Below the pieces are notes generated by a model. That model made no database searches. It saw only the letters and a list, made by a program, of their open reading frames with translations, and had not been told where the DNA came from. Shown piece after piece: positions 51,640-61,546 of a DNA stretch of 64,000 nucleotides. Source of the stretch: Endotrypanum monterogeii (Eukaryota > Euglenozoa > Kinetoplastea > Trypanosomatida > Trypanosomatidae); assembly GCA_000333855.2 (NCBI GenBank), contig CM007320.1:1601162-1665161 (forward strand). The letters are read 5' to 3'. Position 1 is the stretch's first letter. The number at the start of each line of letters is the position of its first letter. The translations under genes and the position numbers were made by a program.

Positions 51640-52609
51640 GTGTGTGTGTGTGTGTGTGATTGCAAGCGGAGAGGAGAGAGTGAGGTGATGAAAAAAAGGA
51701 AGAGAAGACGAGAGAGAAGACAGAATGAGAGAAATGGGGTGAAATATCCGCACCGACGCTGACACGTGCGAGCCCAAGTGAAAGATTGGCGCCAGTGTAG
51801 ATGTTCGAGCAATCGCGTGCTCAAGGATACCATCCAAGGGAAAGAAAGAAAAGGGAAAGATAGTATGCTCACGTCTTTCAAATATCGAGGAGGGAAGAAG
51901 TCAGGTGGGCAATCGCATACGCAACAAGGCGAAGATGCGCGTACGGCACAGAGAAGTAAAGCATTTGCCTTGCTGTACCAGCAATGAAGTGGAAGAGGTG
52001 ACGGTGGGGGTATGTACGTATGCCCTCTGTAACTGTGGCACCACAAATCTTTTCCCATTTGATCCCGTCTTCCTTATGCAGCTACGTATCGTCTTCCCTC
52101 TCCCTCAGAAGTGCTTGCGCTGGAAGCAGCAGCGCAATCACGGTTTCTGTGAACGTAACGCCTTGAGTGAGTCAGTGAGAAAACTAAGAGGCCCAAAAAA
52201 AAAAAAGGGGGACACACAAGAGATCAATTCTAGAACAAAAGGTAGATGCGCATGAGGTAGGGTGTGTTCTATTTCTAGGACGCTTCCTGTTGAACATTAA
52301 TCGATGACCTAAAAACACTCTGTATACGCACACACACATATATGTGTGTGTGTGTGTCTGTGTGTGTATAAAGACGAAAGCGTGGGGAAAAAAAAAAGAG
52401 GCAAAGAAGGTGAACCGACATAGGTTCGGGTGCACGCTCAAACATTTCCAGGAAGCAAATCATCTTTGAGTGCAACGGCTACAGTGACTTCACTCACCCT
52501 GACCTCGATATATATAGACCTGCACCTCTCCGCTTTTTCATGTCAGTTCAGTTAGCCTGCATTCAGTGGTGGTGCCTAGAACACCGTCATCTTTTGCAGC
52601 CGTATTTGA
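50903..52609. other. Gene-free spacer with TA/GT microsatellites
   Basis: No supported gene. (TA)n at 51222-51250; compound (TA)n-(GT)n at 51599-51658; G-run at 51378-51384; A-run at 52195-52206; CA/GT mixture at about 52328-52368. A + strand frame through 51905-52255 is open but is opposite to the direction of transcription and matches nothing I know. Confidence 0.55.
51599..51658. repeat. Compound microsatellite (TA)n-(GT)n
   Basis: TA repeat at 51599-51636 followed after a short break by GT repeat at 51641-51658. Confidence 0.95.
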
Positions 52610-54817
52610 TTACTTTTTCACTGCAACAGGACGGCGGGGCTCTGGCGAGGTCTCCCCCACACGGCGCACAAAATCAGCTTCCTGAAAAGCCCCTGGGCGG
52701 CCTCGGGGGGACTTCTTTCGCTTGGCCTTGTGAAGTCCCTTCTCTCCGCCAACAGCCGACAGCGGCGCAGTACACGTCTCTTTCGTTGGAAATTCTGAGG
52801 GAGCGTCAACGTTGTCGCCCTTTCCGGCTGAGACCATCTTCGCTGAGGTCAGAGGAAATGAAACTCGAGATGTTGCACAAGAGTGGGTGGCCGATATTGT
52901 CTGCGACGACTGAGGCGGAGCCTCCACGTGCAAAAACGGTACCACGGCAGGTGTCAGGGATGGATCGAGTGTCTTGGCCTTGGAGGTCGCCAACGGATCA
53001 GACCTTTGTGATGCTGACATTCCCAAATCTGCAGCGGGAGTAGGTGCAGAGGATATGCGGCTTGTCGACTGCATCGTTGATTGAGGTATGTTTGCCTCGA
53101 GAAACATCAATGAATAGGATGGCGACGCTCGCTTGACGGCCTGGACTGCAACAGGAGCCGCTGTCACAGGTGCCAACACCTTCGTTGAAATGGCGTCCCC
53201 CCTTCCCTTCTGATCTTTCAGCGATGGGGACGTTGCCATCAGTCCTGCTGAGACTATCGAATTTGCAGGATGCTTGTGCACCGCCTCAACCGGCTGTGGT
53301 ACAACGGTTGCAGTACTCCCTGGCTTCGCCTCGCCACACCCTGAAAGATCTGCCGCTCCAGTGTCCTGCTCCGCCGACTGAGGCACAAATCGGCGAGTTC
53401 GCACAACAATTGGTGGCTTCGACCCTGTACGCTTCGCTGGTGCCGATTGCACCTGTGTTGAGTTTTCGCTGCTCGCCGCCGGAGTCAAGAAATAAGACTG
53501 CGGCGATATCACTGCTGGTTGTTCAACCTTTACCACACTCAGCGCCGACGTACTTGAGGGCGTGGGCTCCGACGACACTATGTACGATTTTTGCCGGAGC
53601 TCTGTCTCACATCCGTTGAGCCGGCCCGACAACGCGGAGCTGGATGCCGTCGTGGATGACGTGCGTTGCTCTGTTGTGCCAGCCAAAGTCTCCCAGGACG
53701 CACGCGGCACGCGACTGCTGTGTCGTCCGTCGGAATGTTGTGAAGGAAGTGCAGTCGAGGTAGCTACCACAGGCATAGCTGGTATTGGAGTGGTTCCCCC
53801 ATAGTAGCGTTTTGGGGGTGCCCTCTCTTGTGGCGCATGCGGATCACAGTGATTCGAAGGAGTCCGTTGCTTTGGTTGTGCAAGGCGCTGTATGTATAAG
53901 TCGTGCCGCTGCTGCGTAAGAGCGCATGGATTCGATGCCTGAGAGCAAAGCAATCGTTCTCCGAGCGTCGTGGAGTCCTCGCTAGGTGGTGTCACAGACT
54001 TCTTCGGGGCGGCCAGACGGTCGAAAGTGGCGCTGCTGGACCTCAACGCCGGTGCACCGCCACCGCCACCGCCAACTACCGGCACAGGGGGATTTTTTTT
54101 CGGAGCAGACAGCTTTTCATAGTATGCCTTCTTCGCCGCGGAAAGGACAACAGTAGGCGGTGCAGCAGGTTCTTGCCTTTCCTTGCGTGGAGGCTGAAGC
54201 TGCACCCTCGCTGGTGGAACCCGCTCAACGGCGGGTACGATGCATTCCTCCGACGTGCGGCAGGACCGCTGCTGTCGCTGTCTGTCTCGCTCTTCTTCTT
54301 CTGTGAAATTAAGCAAGCGTCCGTAGTTCGGCTGCCCAGTTCTCACCACAGAACGGTGGTCAATTTTGGGGTGCGCCAGGCGCTCTATCTGTCGCGGATC
54401 AGCCGTAACAATGCGAGTCCCGTGTGCTTTATGTGGGTGCTTTGAGCTCTCGCATTCATTCCTATTGGGGATGCTCTGACATGAGCTGTAGTGGGAGCCA
54501 CAAGGGGTGGAGCAAGTGCCCAGTTCCCTGGACGACAGTGGCGACAGGCCGCTCGGTTGAATCTCCAGCCTGGCAATATGCTTTTGAGCTGCGCTAGACG
54601 CGCTCTCGGCTGCCGAGGAGGAGAGCGGGGGGCATACCGCACCAAGCTTAGCTGAACCCTCTGATGCCTTCAGGGATGCAAAAAGCGTCGCATCGTCGAT
54701 TACCGGAAGACGAGAAATCGGGCGACAGTCGTGATACGCTGCTCCATTTTCGTCGATCGAAAGGGATACAGCGGCCTGCTGCGAAGCAAGCTGGGATGGG
54801 GAGAGAGGAACCGGCAT
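52610..54817 (-). CDS. Protein with THEG-like 'RLAxPK' repeats (probable axonemal/cytoskeletal protein)
   Basis: 735 residues, ATG at 54817, TAA at 52610-52612. The N-terminal 320 residues hold spaced repeats of the form [R/K]-L-[A/S]-x-P-K: 'RQIERLAHPKID' (about 143-152), 'AYYEKLSAPKKN' (about 231-242), 'TFDRLAAPKKS' (about 264-274) and 'YIQRLAQPKQR' (about 308-318). Such units resemble the THEG repeat ('xxLAxPK') of sperm microtubule-associated proteins and related flagellar proteins, which suggests binding inside or on axonemal doublets. The remainder is Ser/Ala/Thr/Pro-rich and disordered, with a run of seven glycines near residue 250 and a basic C-terminus ('KAKRKKSPRGRPGAF'). No membrane segment. 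The repeat pattern is visible; the flagellar role is inference from the family. Confidence 0.8.
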   Translation of the reverse strand: MPVPLSPSQLASQQAAVSLSIDENGAAYHDCRPISRLPVIDDATLFASLKASEGSAKLGAVCPPLSSSAAESASSAAQKHIARLEIQPSGLSPLSSRELGTCSTPCGSHYSSCQSIPNRNECESSKHPHKAHGTRIVTADPRQIERLAHPKIDHRSVVRTGQPNYGRLLNFTEEEERDRQRQQRSCRTSEECIVPAVERVPPARVQLQPPRKERQEPAAPPTVVLSAAKKAYYEKLSAPKKNPPVPVVGGGGGGAPALRSSSATFDRLAAPKKSVTPPSEDSTTLGERLLCSQASNPCALTQQRHDLYIQRLAQPKQRTPSNHCDPHAPQERAPPKRYYGGTTPIPAMPVVATSTALPSQHSDGRHSSRVPRASWETLAGTTEQRTSSTTASSSALSGRLNGCETELRQKSYIVSSEPTPSSTSALSVVKVEQPAVISPQSYFLTPAASSENSTQVQSAPAKRTGSKPPIVVRTRRFVPQSAEQDTGAADLSGCGEAKPGSTATVVPQPVEAVHKHPANSIVSAGLMATSPSLKDQKGRGDAISTKVLAPVTAAPVAVQAVKRASPSYSLMFLEANIPQSTMQSTSRISSAPTPAADLGMSASQRSDPLATSKAKTLDPSLTPAVVPFLHVEAPPQSSQTISATHSCATSRVSFPLTSAKMVSAGKGDNVDAPSEFPTKETCTAPLSAVGGEKGLHKAKRKKSPRGRPGAFQEADFVRRVGETSPEPRRPVAVKK

Positions 54818-55949
54818 ACCCCAGCGAGACGCTCAACTCCAGCAGTGGGCACACTCCTCTGCGAACTGCGACCACACCGTTAAGAAAAAAAATTGTACAG
54901 GTGTTTGAAATTTTGGGTGCACGTTGAAGAGGTGAGGAGCGAAGTGAAGCAAGGAGGCGTACGCACCTACACGCGAAATACAGAAAGGAAGCAAAAAAAG
55001 AGGGAGAGAATGGAAATATGCAGTGGATAAGCAATTTTTTTTTTAAAAATGAGAACTTCAATCGAAAAAGTGAGTGTTAATGGGAGCACAGCAGGAAGAC
55101 ACATCGGATGGTCCAGCTCACGGTTGTTTTGCCGCTCAAGTTGGAAATATAATCGACTACTGTTGAGTGGCAGCGGACGCGTTTGTGGAAGGGTCAAGGG
55201 AAACCGCCACCTCCAAAAACCCTGATCTAGTGTGAGCGTGTTTGAGTATGGGTCCCCACAGTTCGAGAGAGGCTCACCAAGAAATTCTCCCTCTATAATA
55301 TATAAAAATAAACGACGACTGGGTGCAGGAGATGTACAGCACTGAGCCTGCGGAATCCCTCGAAGTGATACGCAGTCGTGCGATCTAGGAAGCTGACGTG
55401 GTTACTGCACCGACCCCGTTATACAAGCGGCGTGGCAGTTACGCAAAAGAATCATGTATATCCAAGGCGCATATTCGACAAAAAAAGGGGAAGAAGGTTG
55501 GAAAAGGCAGCGAAAAAATTACGAGATCAAATACCTTGAACAGCAATTCTACCTTGTGTGCCATCGTCTTTACCTCTCTTCCCATTATGGTTCTCACGTC
55601 TCCTCATGCGGCCGCCCTTTGGTGCCCCTGTGTGGATGCGGTAACTCTTTAGGTGCGTACAAACAGGTGCAATAGGCGGTAAGGGCAAGGAAACCAAATA
55701 AAGGCGTGGCCCACGCAGCTGATAATACACCTTCATGGGCAGCAAACACTCGAGCCTGGAGAAAAAAAAGGAGGCGTGTGTCTGATACTATATATTTTTT
55801 TTCCTGTCAAGCCTTGGTATAAAAATGGAGAGGTATAGAGCAGCCACATTTTAGAACGTGGTGAATAACTGCAGCTTTCCCCCACCTAGTGCAATGCATG
55901 AAGCAGCTATATCCGCCCGAGTGCATATAATGCCTTCATTACGGAAACT

Positions 55950-55980
<31 letters not shown>

Positions 55981-56375
55981 TGCACATACACACTCATGTA
56001 TACGTATACGTATACATATGTGATCCTACCTTGAGCCTAGGCTACCTAGTTGCGATGTTCATGGGAGAGTACTCATAGGCGAAGACATTTAAGAAAAAAG
56101 GGAAAAGAGCAGAAAATGTGCAGTGCCTTCAAGCGGGGATGTGAGGTCACGCCGTCTCCTTTCCATGGCGAACCAACACTCCAAATGTGAGCCCCCCCCT
56201 CAAGGGAGGCGATCAAAAAGGCGATAAGTGACTACTGCGACGCAGGCACAGGTACTACAAGTATGTAAATCGGTGAGGTTGCCAAGTCCATTGCAACACC
56301 GTTGTGATCGTGATACAGCTCCACCCAAATTCTGACAGAACGCGAAGTCGATGAGAGAAATTTGTGTGCGTGTGC
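54818..56375. other. Gene-free spacer
   Basis: No supported gene. T-run on + at 55035-55044, T-rich run near 55794-55802, (TA)n at about 55952-55979, and a TACGTA-rich stretch at about 55996-56020. Confidence 0.5.
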
Positions 56376-58044
56376 TCATTGGAGAAAACCGCCTCGGCAC
56401 AAAGAGGACCCCCTTGTGGAACCCGCCATCTGGCACACGTAAGTTCTTGCCAATACACGTATTCTCCCTATACCCCACAACGTAACACCTCCCCCCCCCT
56501 CCTGTAAATGGGGCTCAACAACGATAAGGTGATGCTGCAATGTGTGAAATGGAGGCCTCTCAGTCGCATACACCCGCCCACCCCTTCTTCTGCAGCTGCC
56601 TTTTCTCGATTCTACTGCCGCATCAGCTGGAGATAGCTCCATCGCTCAAGTATCATCCAAAGACAAAGGCACCCCGATTCGTGATCAGGAGGTGCCACCT
56701 TGCCGCTCGTGCGCTGCACAGCCTCTGGTGAAGCTCTTCCCAGTCACCGCTGTCGCTGGCACTCGTACGCATCTGGAGAGGCCAACCACAGAGCAGAAAA
56801 AGGGGGACTGTGTTTCGAGGAGCTGCAGGGGGGAAGGCGGGGAGGCTTGGGCGAACAGCCACGAGGTATTTGGATCTGTACGGCAGGAGACGAGGTGGTG
56901 CGCACACGAGACACCTCCGTGAGGATTCTGGGATCGGTGTAGAAGCAAAAAGGAAAGTCAGGAGTGCTGGATCGGCACAGCCGATCCATTGCCATGTTAC
57001 GCAGCCGCAGGGCGATTGCCGCTCAGGCTGGGCACATGGGGGTTGAAAAACATACTGTGGTGCCTAGCACAAAGACAACGAAATGTGGCCCTACCCAACA
57101 CCTACTAAAGGCACGCTTGCATCGCCCCTGCGCTGGTATAGCAGTGTTGTAGCAACGACAAGCGGCTGAAGCGGAACGCTCAGCCAACTCCTCACGCCTC
57201 TTTGCAATGCAAGCGTCGAATCTCCACGATGAGGATGTTCGCGTACAGACGTTCCTCCCCCCCCAACACAACCGGTGCGACGCACGTTGGTAGTCTGACG
57301 AGTAGTGGAAGAACCTCCCTGCGTCTGAGCCTCTCGCTTGGTCTCAGACGCCTGCCACTGGTGTGGTCGAGGGTGTTCCACACTTATAAGGAGAGCCTGA
57401 GAGACTCGCATCCCATCCAAAACCCTCCGTGTCTTCATCTGGGCCAGAAGTTTGGCAGAGTGTTGTTTAATAGACAAACCATCGTTGCGCATATACATGA
57501 CCCCCGCCCTCTCCCTGTGGCGAAGTTGCGCCTGCTCTCCTAACAACCTCGCCTGCGATGCAGACCGAACAGGTTGTGGCCTGTAGTACCCAGGTTTTGT
57601 ATTTCGGGCATGAACTGAAAATCTTTTGGGTAGAGTAGGGAATAGAACACCAGATTCTGAGTCTCGCGCTTCCGTCGCATCGGGAAACCTTTCTTTCTCA
57701 GTACACGCTTCTTTTTGGCCCACCAAAGAGGCTAGTCCTCCCTGTGATGAACTGTGGAAAGAATGCGGCGTGCTGAACGTGGTACCTCGATAAGTAGCTC
57801 AGCCACCGAGACAGCGTTGCGTGGTGCCGGGTGCATTCTCGCATCTCTCTCGCTCAGTCGCTTCCCAGCGCAGGCGCTCTCGACGCCCTTGCACTGGGCA
57901 GCCCTTCTGTAGGAGCACCTCGCACATGGGAAGAAAGTGCAGGACAGAAGTTGCAGTATTGCCCTCCGAGAAAGGCGAGACGTGAGGAGACACCAGTTGC
58001 CGCACCACCACCACCACCACCCCCTCCCTCTCACCAAGAGACAA
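56376..58044 (-). pseudogene. Probable decayed protein gene (several broken - strand frames)
   Basis: No single frame has an ATG and a credible length, yet successive - strand frames each contain stretches of protein-like composition. These are 57732-58037 (ending 'APRNAVSVAELLIEVPRSAR' and a few more residues), 57091-57726 (with 'TKPGYYRPQPVRSASQARLL' and 'GLSIKQHSAKLLAQMKTRRV'; its first ATG comes only about 76 codons in), 56744-56995 ('DFPFCFYTDPRILTEVSRVR'), 56653-56907 ('DSGDWEELHQRLCSARAARW') and 56376-56642 ('MELSPADAAVESRKGSCRRR'). The order along the - strand is consistent with one ancestral gene broken by frameshifts and stops. I do not recognise the parent. Part (56376-57726) could alternatively be a short real gene or chance open frames. 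Confidence 0.4.
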
Positions 58045-60298
58045 ATAGCTAAATAGTGCCGAGTCGGCTTGCGACTCGCTATCGGAAAAAAATGTTGTAA
58101 GGGAGCTGCAAATAACGCGCCGATACGCTCCTAAAGCCGACGGTCACGACAGCGAGGGGAAAGCGCAGTAGTTCCTCAGGGCAGCGATACTCAGGTCCTG
58201 TACTTCCATAGATATGTTCATGGTGACGAAGAGGCGAACTGATTCGTCATGTTTCCCCTAGAAAGATGCACCAAAATTCGGTGTTGTCATAAAGGGCAGC
58301 GTAGCTGGCGGTTCACCTTGCCCTACATCGCACACGCAGCCCGAGAAGAACACAACAGACATGTATGGTGGAGGACATTTCCTAGAGCATCCGTGCACCA
58401 CCGCTGCGCCAGAGTAAGCAAAGATGAGAAGAGGCAGGGCGGAAGCACAAGTTTTCGGGACCGTTGACCTAACTGCACCTTCACACACACACACACACAC
58501 TTAAGTACACACAGGGATTCTGTGCTGCTGGTGCTCAAGCTGCTGATATCTCTGTTCGATCGGATGAAGAAACATATACGATCGTGTGTGTATGTGTGTT
58601 TGCACACTGTCTCACCGCCTCTCTGCTGAACTTCACACTATCTCGCTACAAACCACTCTAGCATTCCTATGCCCACTCCGCCTTCCTCTGCCTACGAATT
58701 ATCGACAGGTAGCATTGCGCCAGCCCACCATTTCTTTTTTTTTTTTGGAAGGGGGGGGGGAGTCAGTGTTAGGGAAGCCAGTCGGTGATTCTCCTTTGGG
58801 GGGGGGGGGGGCTCACATCGAATGTTCTCTGGCATCTCTCCTCCGAAAATTGCAGTTTCAGACACCTACACACACACACACAACCTCGTCCCAAGACATT
58901 TGAGTTTTTTTTTTTGCGGTACTTTCAACACGATTTCTACGGAAAACGAACCCTGAGGAGCATTAAAAGGGTGCAATTTTTTATTTCTTTTGGCCTCAGC
59001 ATCACGAGCAGCTACAGTGAGACGAGAGCAGGGAAAATGGAAAGCAAAAGAGGAAAATAGAAGCCAAGCGAGCAGAAAGTAAGCGTTGCTGCTCGTATAT
59101 ACGTACAGGCACAGAAAAAAAAAAAGTAAATAACATAGTCCCATAGGAAGCGATTGTTTGTTCCACCGATCGATTTGCAGCTAAAACACGTGCGATATTT
59201 CACCCAACCACCCCCTGTGAAGCAGGTCATGGCTGTGTTGCACGATCCTAGAAAAGGTATAACATGCACACGGCCAAGACTCATTCCATCCGCCCAGCAC
59301 GACCTGCATCCAATTACATACACACCTGGTGAAATCACACCAGCCCCCTCTGGAGTGACTGCCGGGGTGTGATGAGTCCCTCGGGGTGAATCAAGCTCTA
59401 CACTAACGGCCAGCGAAGATGGGTCTCAATGCATTGGAATTCACTTCGCACTTTCACCATCATCCATGCGACGCAGGCATGCCCAACCTTGGAGAAGACG
59501 TTACCACAATTCTGCCCAGGCTGTGAGCACTCGCGTCTCTGCATCGTAAGCCTGTGACCCTGTCTCCACCATTAGTCATCGGTCATTGAAATGAAAGGCA
59601 GATGCTTTTTTTTTTATGCCGAGGGGCAGACGGAGTGATCCATTCACCGACAGGCACACAGACACCCTTCGCCATTGCGGCGCAAAACCCCAAGTACTCG
59701 TCAGTGCAGATGACCTAAGCCGATAACATCGACTTTCTTGAAGAAGACGCACGGAGTAAAGACTTTTTCTATCGAACAGAAATACAGATGGATAGCACGC
59801 CAAAAAAAAAAAAAAGAATCGAAACACTTTTACCGAAGAGGAGCGCAGGTGGTATCGCCTGACATCGGTACTCGCTCACCAGAGGGAATAGCACATTATT
59901 ACATCGTAACACCAATGTTGAGGGAAGACAAATGACTATCTGTAACTAACAGCCATAGCTGCTGACAAGAGAGGCAATACGATGGAAACAGGGCAACCGA
60001 AAGCGTACTTTCTTGTTCGCCCAGTCAGCGCGTGCACAAATCGTTCGAAACACAGCAAAATTCCATAGCTACAACCGTGATGAGGGAGTTCGGATCTGTG
60101 CGTGTGGGTGGGTGTGGGTGTGGGTGTGGGTGGGTATGTCGTTGTATGCGTGCACGGATCTATAGAGAGATGAAGAGTGCCGAAAATGATCAAGACCAGC
60201 GCTCGGTTCTTTAGACATGCAGCTCCACTGCCTCACCCCCGAATCACACCCTCCACGGTGAGCCCCCTCCCGCACACACACACACACACACACACACC
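58045..60298. other. Gene-free spacer with G-runs and GGGTGT repeat
   Basis: No supported gene. (CA)n at about 58482-58500, G-runs at about 58749-58760 and 58797-58812, T-run at 58906-58915, A-runs at 59115-59126 and 59802-59814, a GTGGG/GGGTGT array at about 60098-60136, and (CA)n at 60272-60297 ending right at the stop of the acyltransferase gene. Confidence 0.55.
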
Positions 60299-61546
60299 TC
60301 AATGGGTCTTCTTTCTCCTCGTAAAGTGATCGAGCGCCTCTTTATAATCAGCAAAGGATGCGTCACTGATACTCTCCCTCAGAACTGTCGCCATCATCTT
60401 CTGGCAATGCGTAGCGTACAGCTTGGGGTCTTTTTTTTCCTCTTCGGTTGGGTGGTAAACGGGAAGAATACGCACCTCAGCGTAGTTTACAAATTGGCAG
60501 CAGAGTCGAAGCAAAATATCCAATGCATTTAGGCCACCGACACCGCGCCCTGTCCATGCAGGATTGAAGTGTTTGTAGGGAAACATTATGCACACCATCT
60601 GTACCGGCACGGCAGCCTCGAACACACCTCTCTTGAACATAAACAGGGCATTTTGATTTCCTGTTGTCCCTTCTGGGAAGATCATGAGCTGCGGTGCCTT
60701 CGGGTCACGAGTGAGACGCAAAATGCCTTCCATAGCCTGTCCTCTAGACGATGCCGCGTCGCGGTCAACGATAATGCCGGAGCTACCGCGGACGATATTA
60801 CCAAAAAAGGCGAAGGATAGATTTTCTTTGCGTGAAACAAACGATGGAAATCTCGCCATGAGGAATACCCAAATCACCTCCAGGACACAGTTGTGATTTG
60901 CAACAAGGACTTTGCACTCAGAGCGGGCAGCGAACTGACCGTACTGCTGCACGCTGTGTATGCCGAGGAAAGAAAAGGAGACGATGGTGATCAACAAACT
61001 TGCACGGGACCAAAACCCAAACCACCACGGATGCGCAGTACGATCGAAGTAAACCGCCAAGCTAGCCGTGAAAAGCCCTGACATGATTAACATAACAGCA
61101 GCGAACATGCGCACGAACGCAACACCGGTCACTAAGAAGCAGAACATCTTTACACGCTCGTACGTGTCAGGTGGAGTGTCATACTGGAAAGCAGCCATTT
61201 TGCCCACCTTGGGGGGGTTTCCCTGCTCATAGTCCTCGGCCAGTGAGAGTCGCCTAGGGTTAGAACTCATGAGACAGCGGATGTTCTCGCCTAGAAAGAA
61301 CGTCGCAATAAAAAGCCCGATGCCACACATGTACGCATAAGCCCACGGTGCGATGGGCGAAAAAGAAATGAAGTGCGAACTCACAGCAACCTCGTCCGGA
61401 CTGCGCCGAAACGGCGAGAGGGCGCCACGCAGGAAAATACACCACAGTAGCGCCGCGCAAGGAACACGTAAATACTGCTCCACCTCGCCACAGATAATGT
61501 AGGGTGTGACGAGACCCGATACTTTGGTTGGATTGCGTTGTGTCAT
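60299..61546 (-). CDS. Membrane-bound glycerolipid acyltransferase (LPLAT/PlsC family, LPCAT-like)
   Basis: 415 residues, ATG at 61546. Four hydrophobic segments lie in the N-terminal half ('YAYMCGIGLFIATFFLG', 'MFCFLVTGVAFVRMFAAVML' continuing into 'IMSGLFTASLAVYF', and 'SLLITIVSFSFLGI'). The acyltransferase motifs follow: 'VLVANHNCVLEVIW' at the HX4D position, here H218-X4-E223 (Glu instead of Asp); 'SSGIIVDRDAASSRGQ' as block II; 'LMIFPEGTTGNQNALFMFKR' (F290-P-E-G) as block III; and 'VPVQMVCIMFPYKHFNPAW' as block IV. The order and spacing match LPCAT/AGPAT enzymes that acylate lysophospholipids in the ER. The C-terminus is basic, 'FTRRKKTH', with a KxKxx-like ER-retrieval look ('RRKKTH'). 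No EF-hands as in LPCAT1/2. It could act on lyso-PA, lyso-PC or another glycerolipid; the sequence does not say which. Confidence 0.82.
   Translation of the reverse strand: MTQRNPTKVSGLVTPYIICGEVEQYLRVPCAALLWCIFLRGALSPFRRSPDEVAVSSHFISFSPIAPWAYAYMCGIGLFIATFFLGENIRCLMSSNPRRLSLAEDYEQGNPPKVGKMAAFQYDTPPDTYERVKMFCFLVTGVAFVRMFAAVMLIMSGLFTASLAVYFDRTAHPWWFGFWSRASLLITIVSFSFLGIHSVQQYGQFAARSECKVLVANHNCVLEVIWVFLMARFPSFVSRKENLSFAFFGNIVRGSSGIIVDRDAASSRGQAMEGILRLTRDPKAPQLMIFPEGTTGNQNALFMFKRGVFEAAVPVQMVCIMFPYKHFNPAWTGRGVGGLNALDILLRLCCQFVNYAEVRILPVYHPTEEEKKDPKLYATHCQKMMATVLRESISDASFADYKEALDHFTRRKKTH

Noticed and set aside
51905..52255. 116-codon + frame with some Cys/Phe-rich protein-like sequence
   Set aside because: Opposite to all genes of this half, short, lacking motifs, and ending in an A-run.
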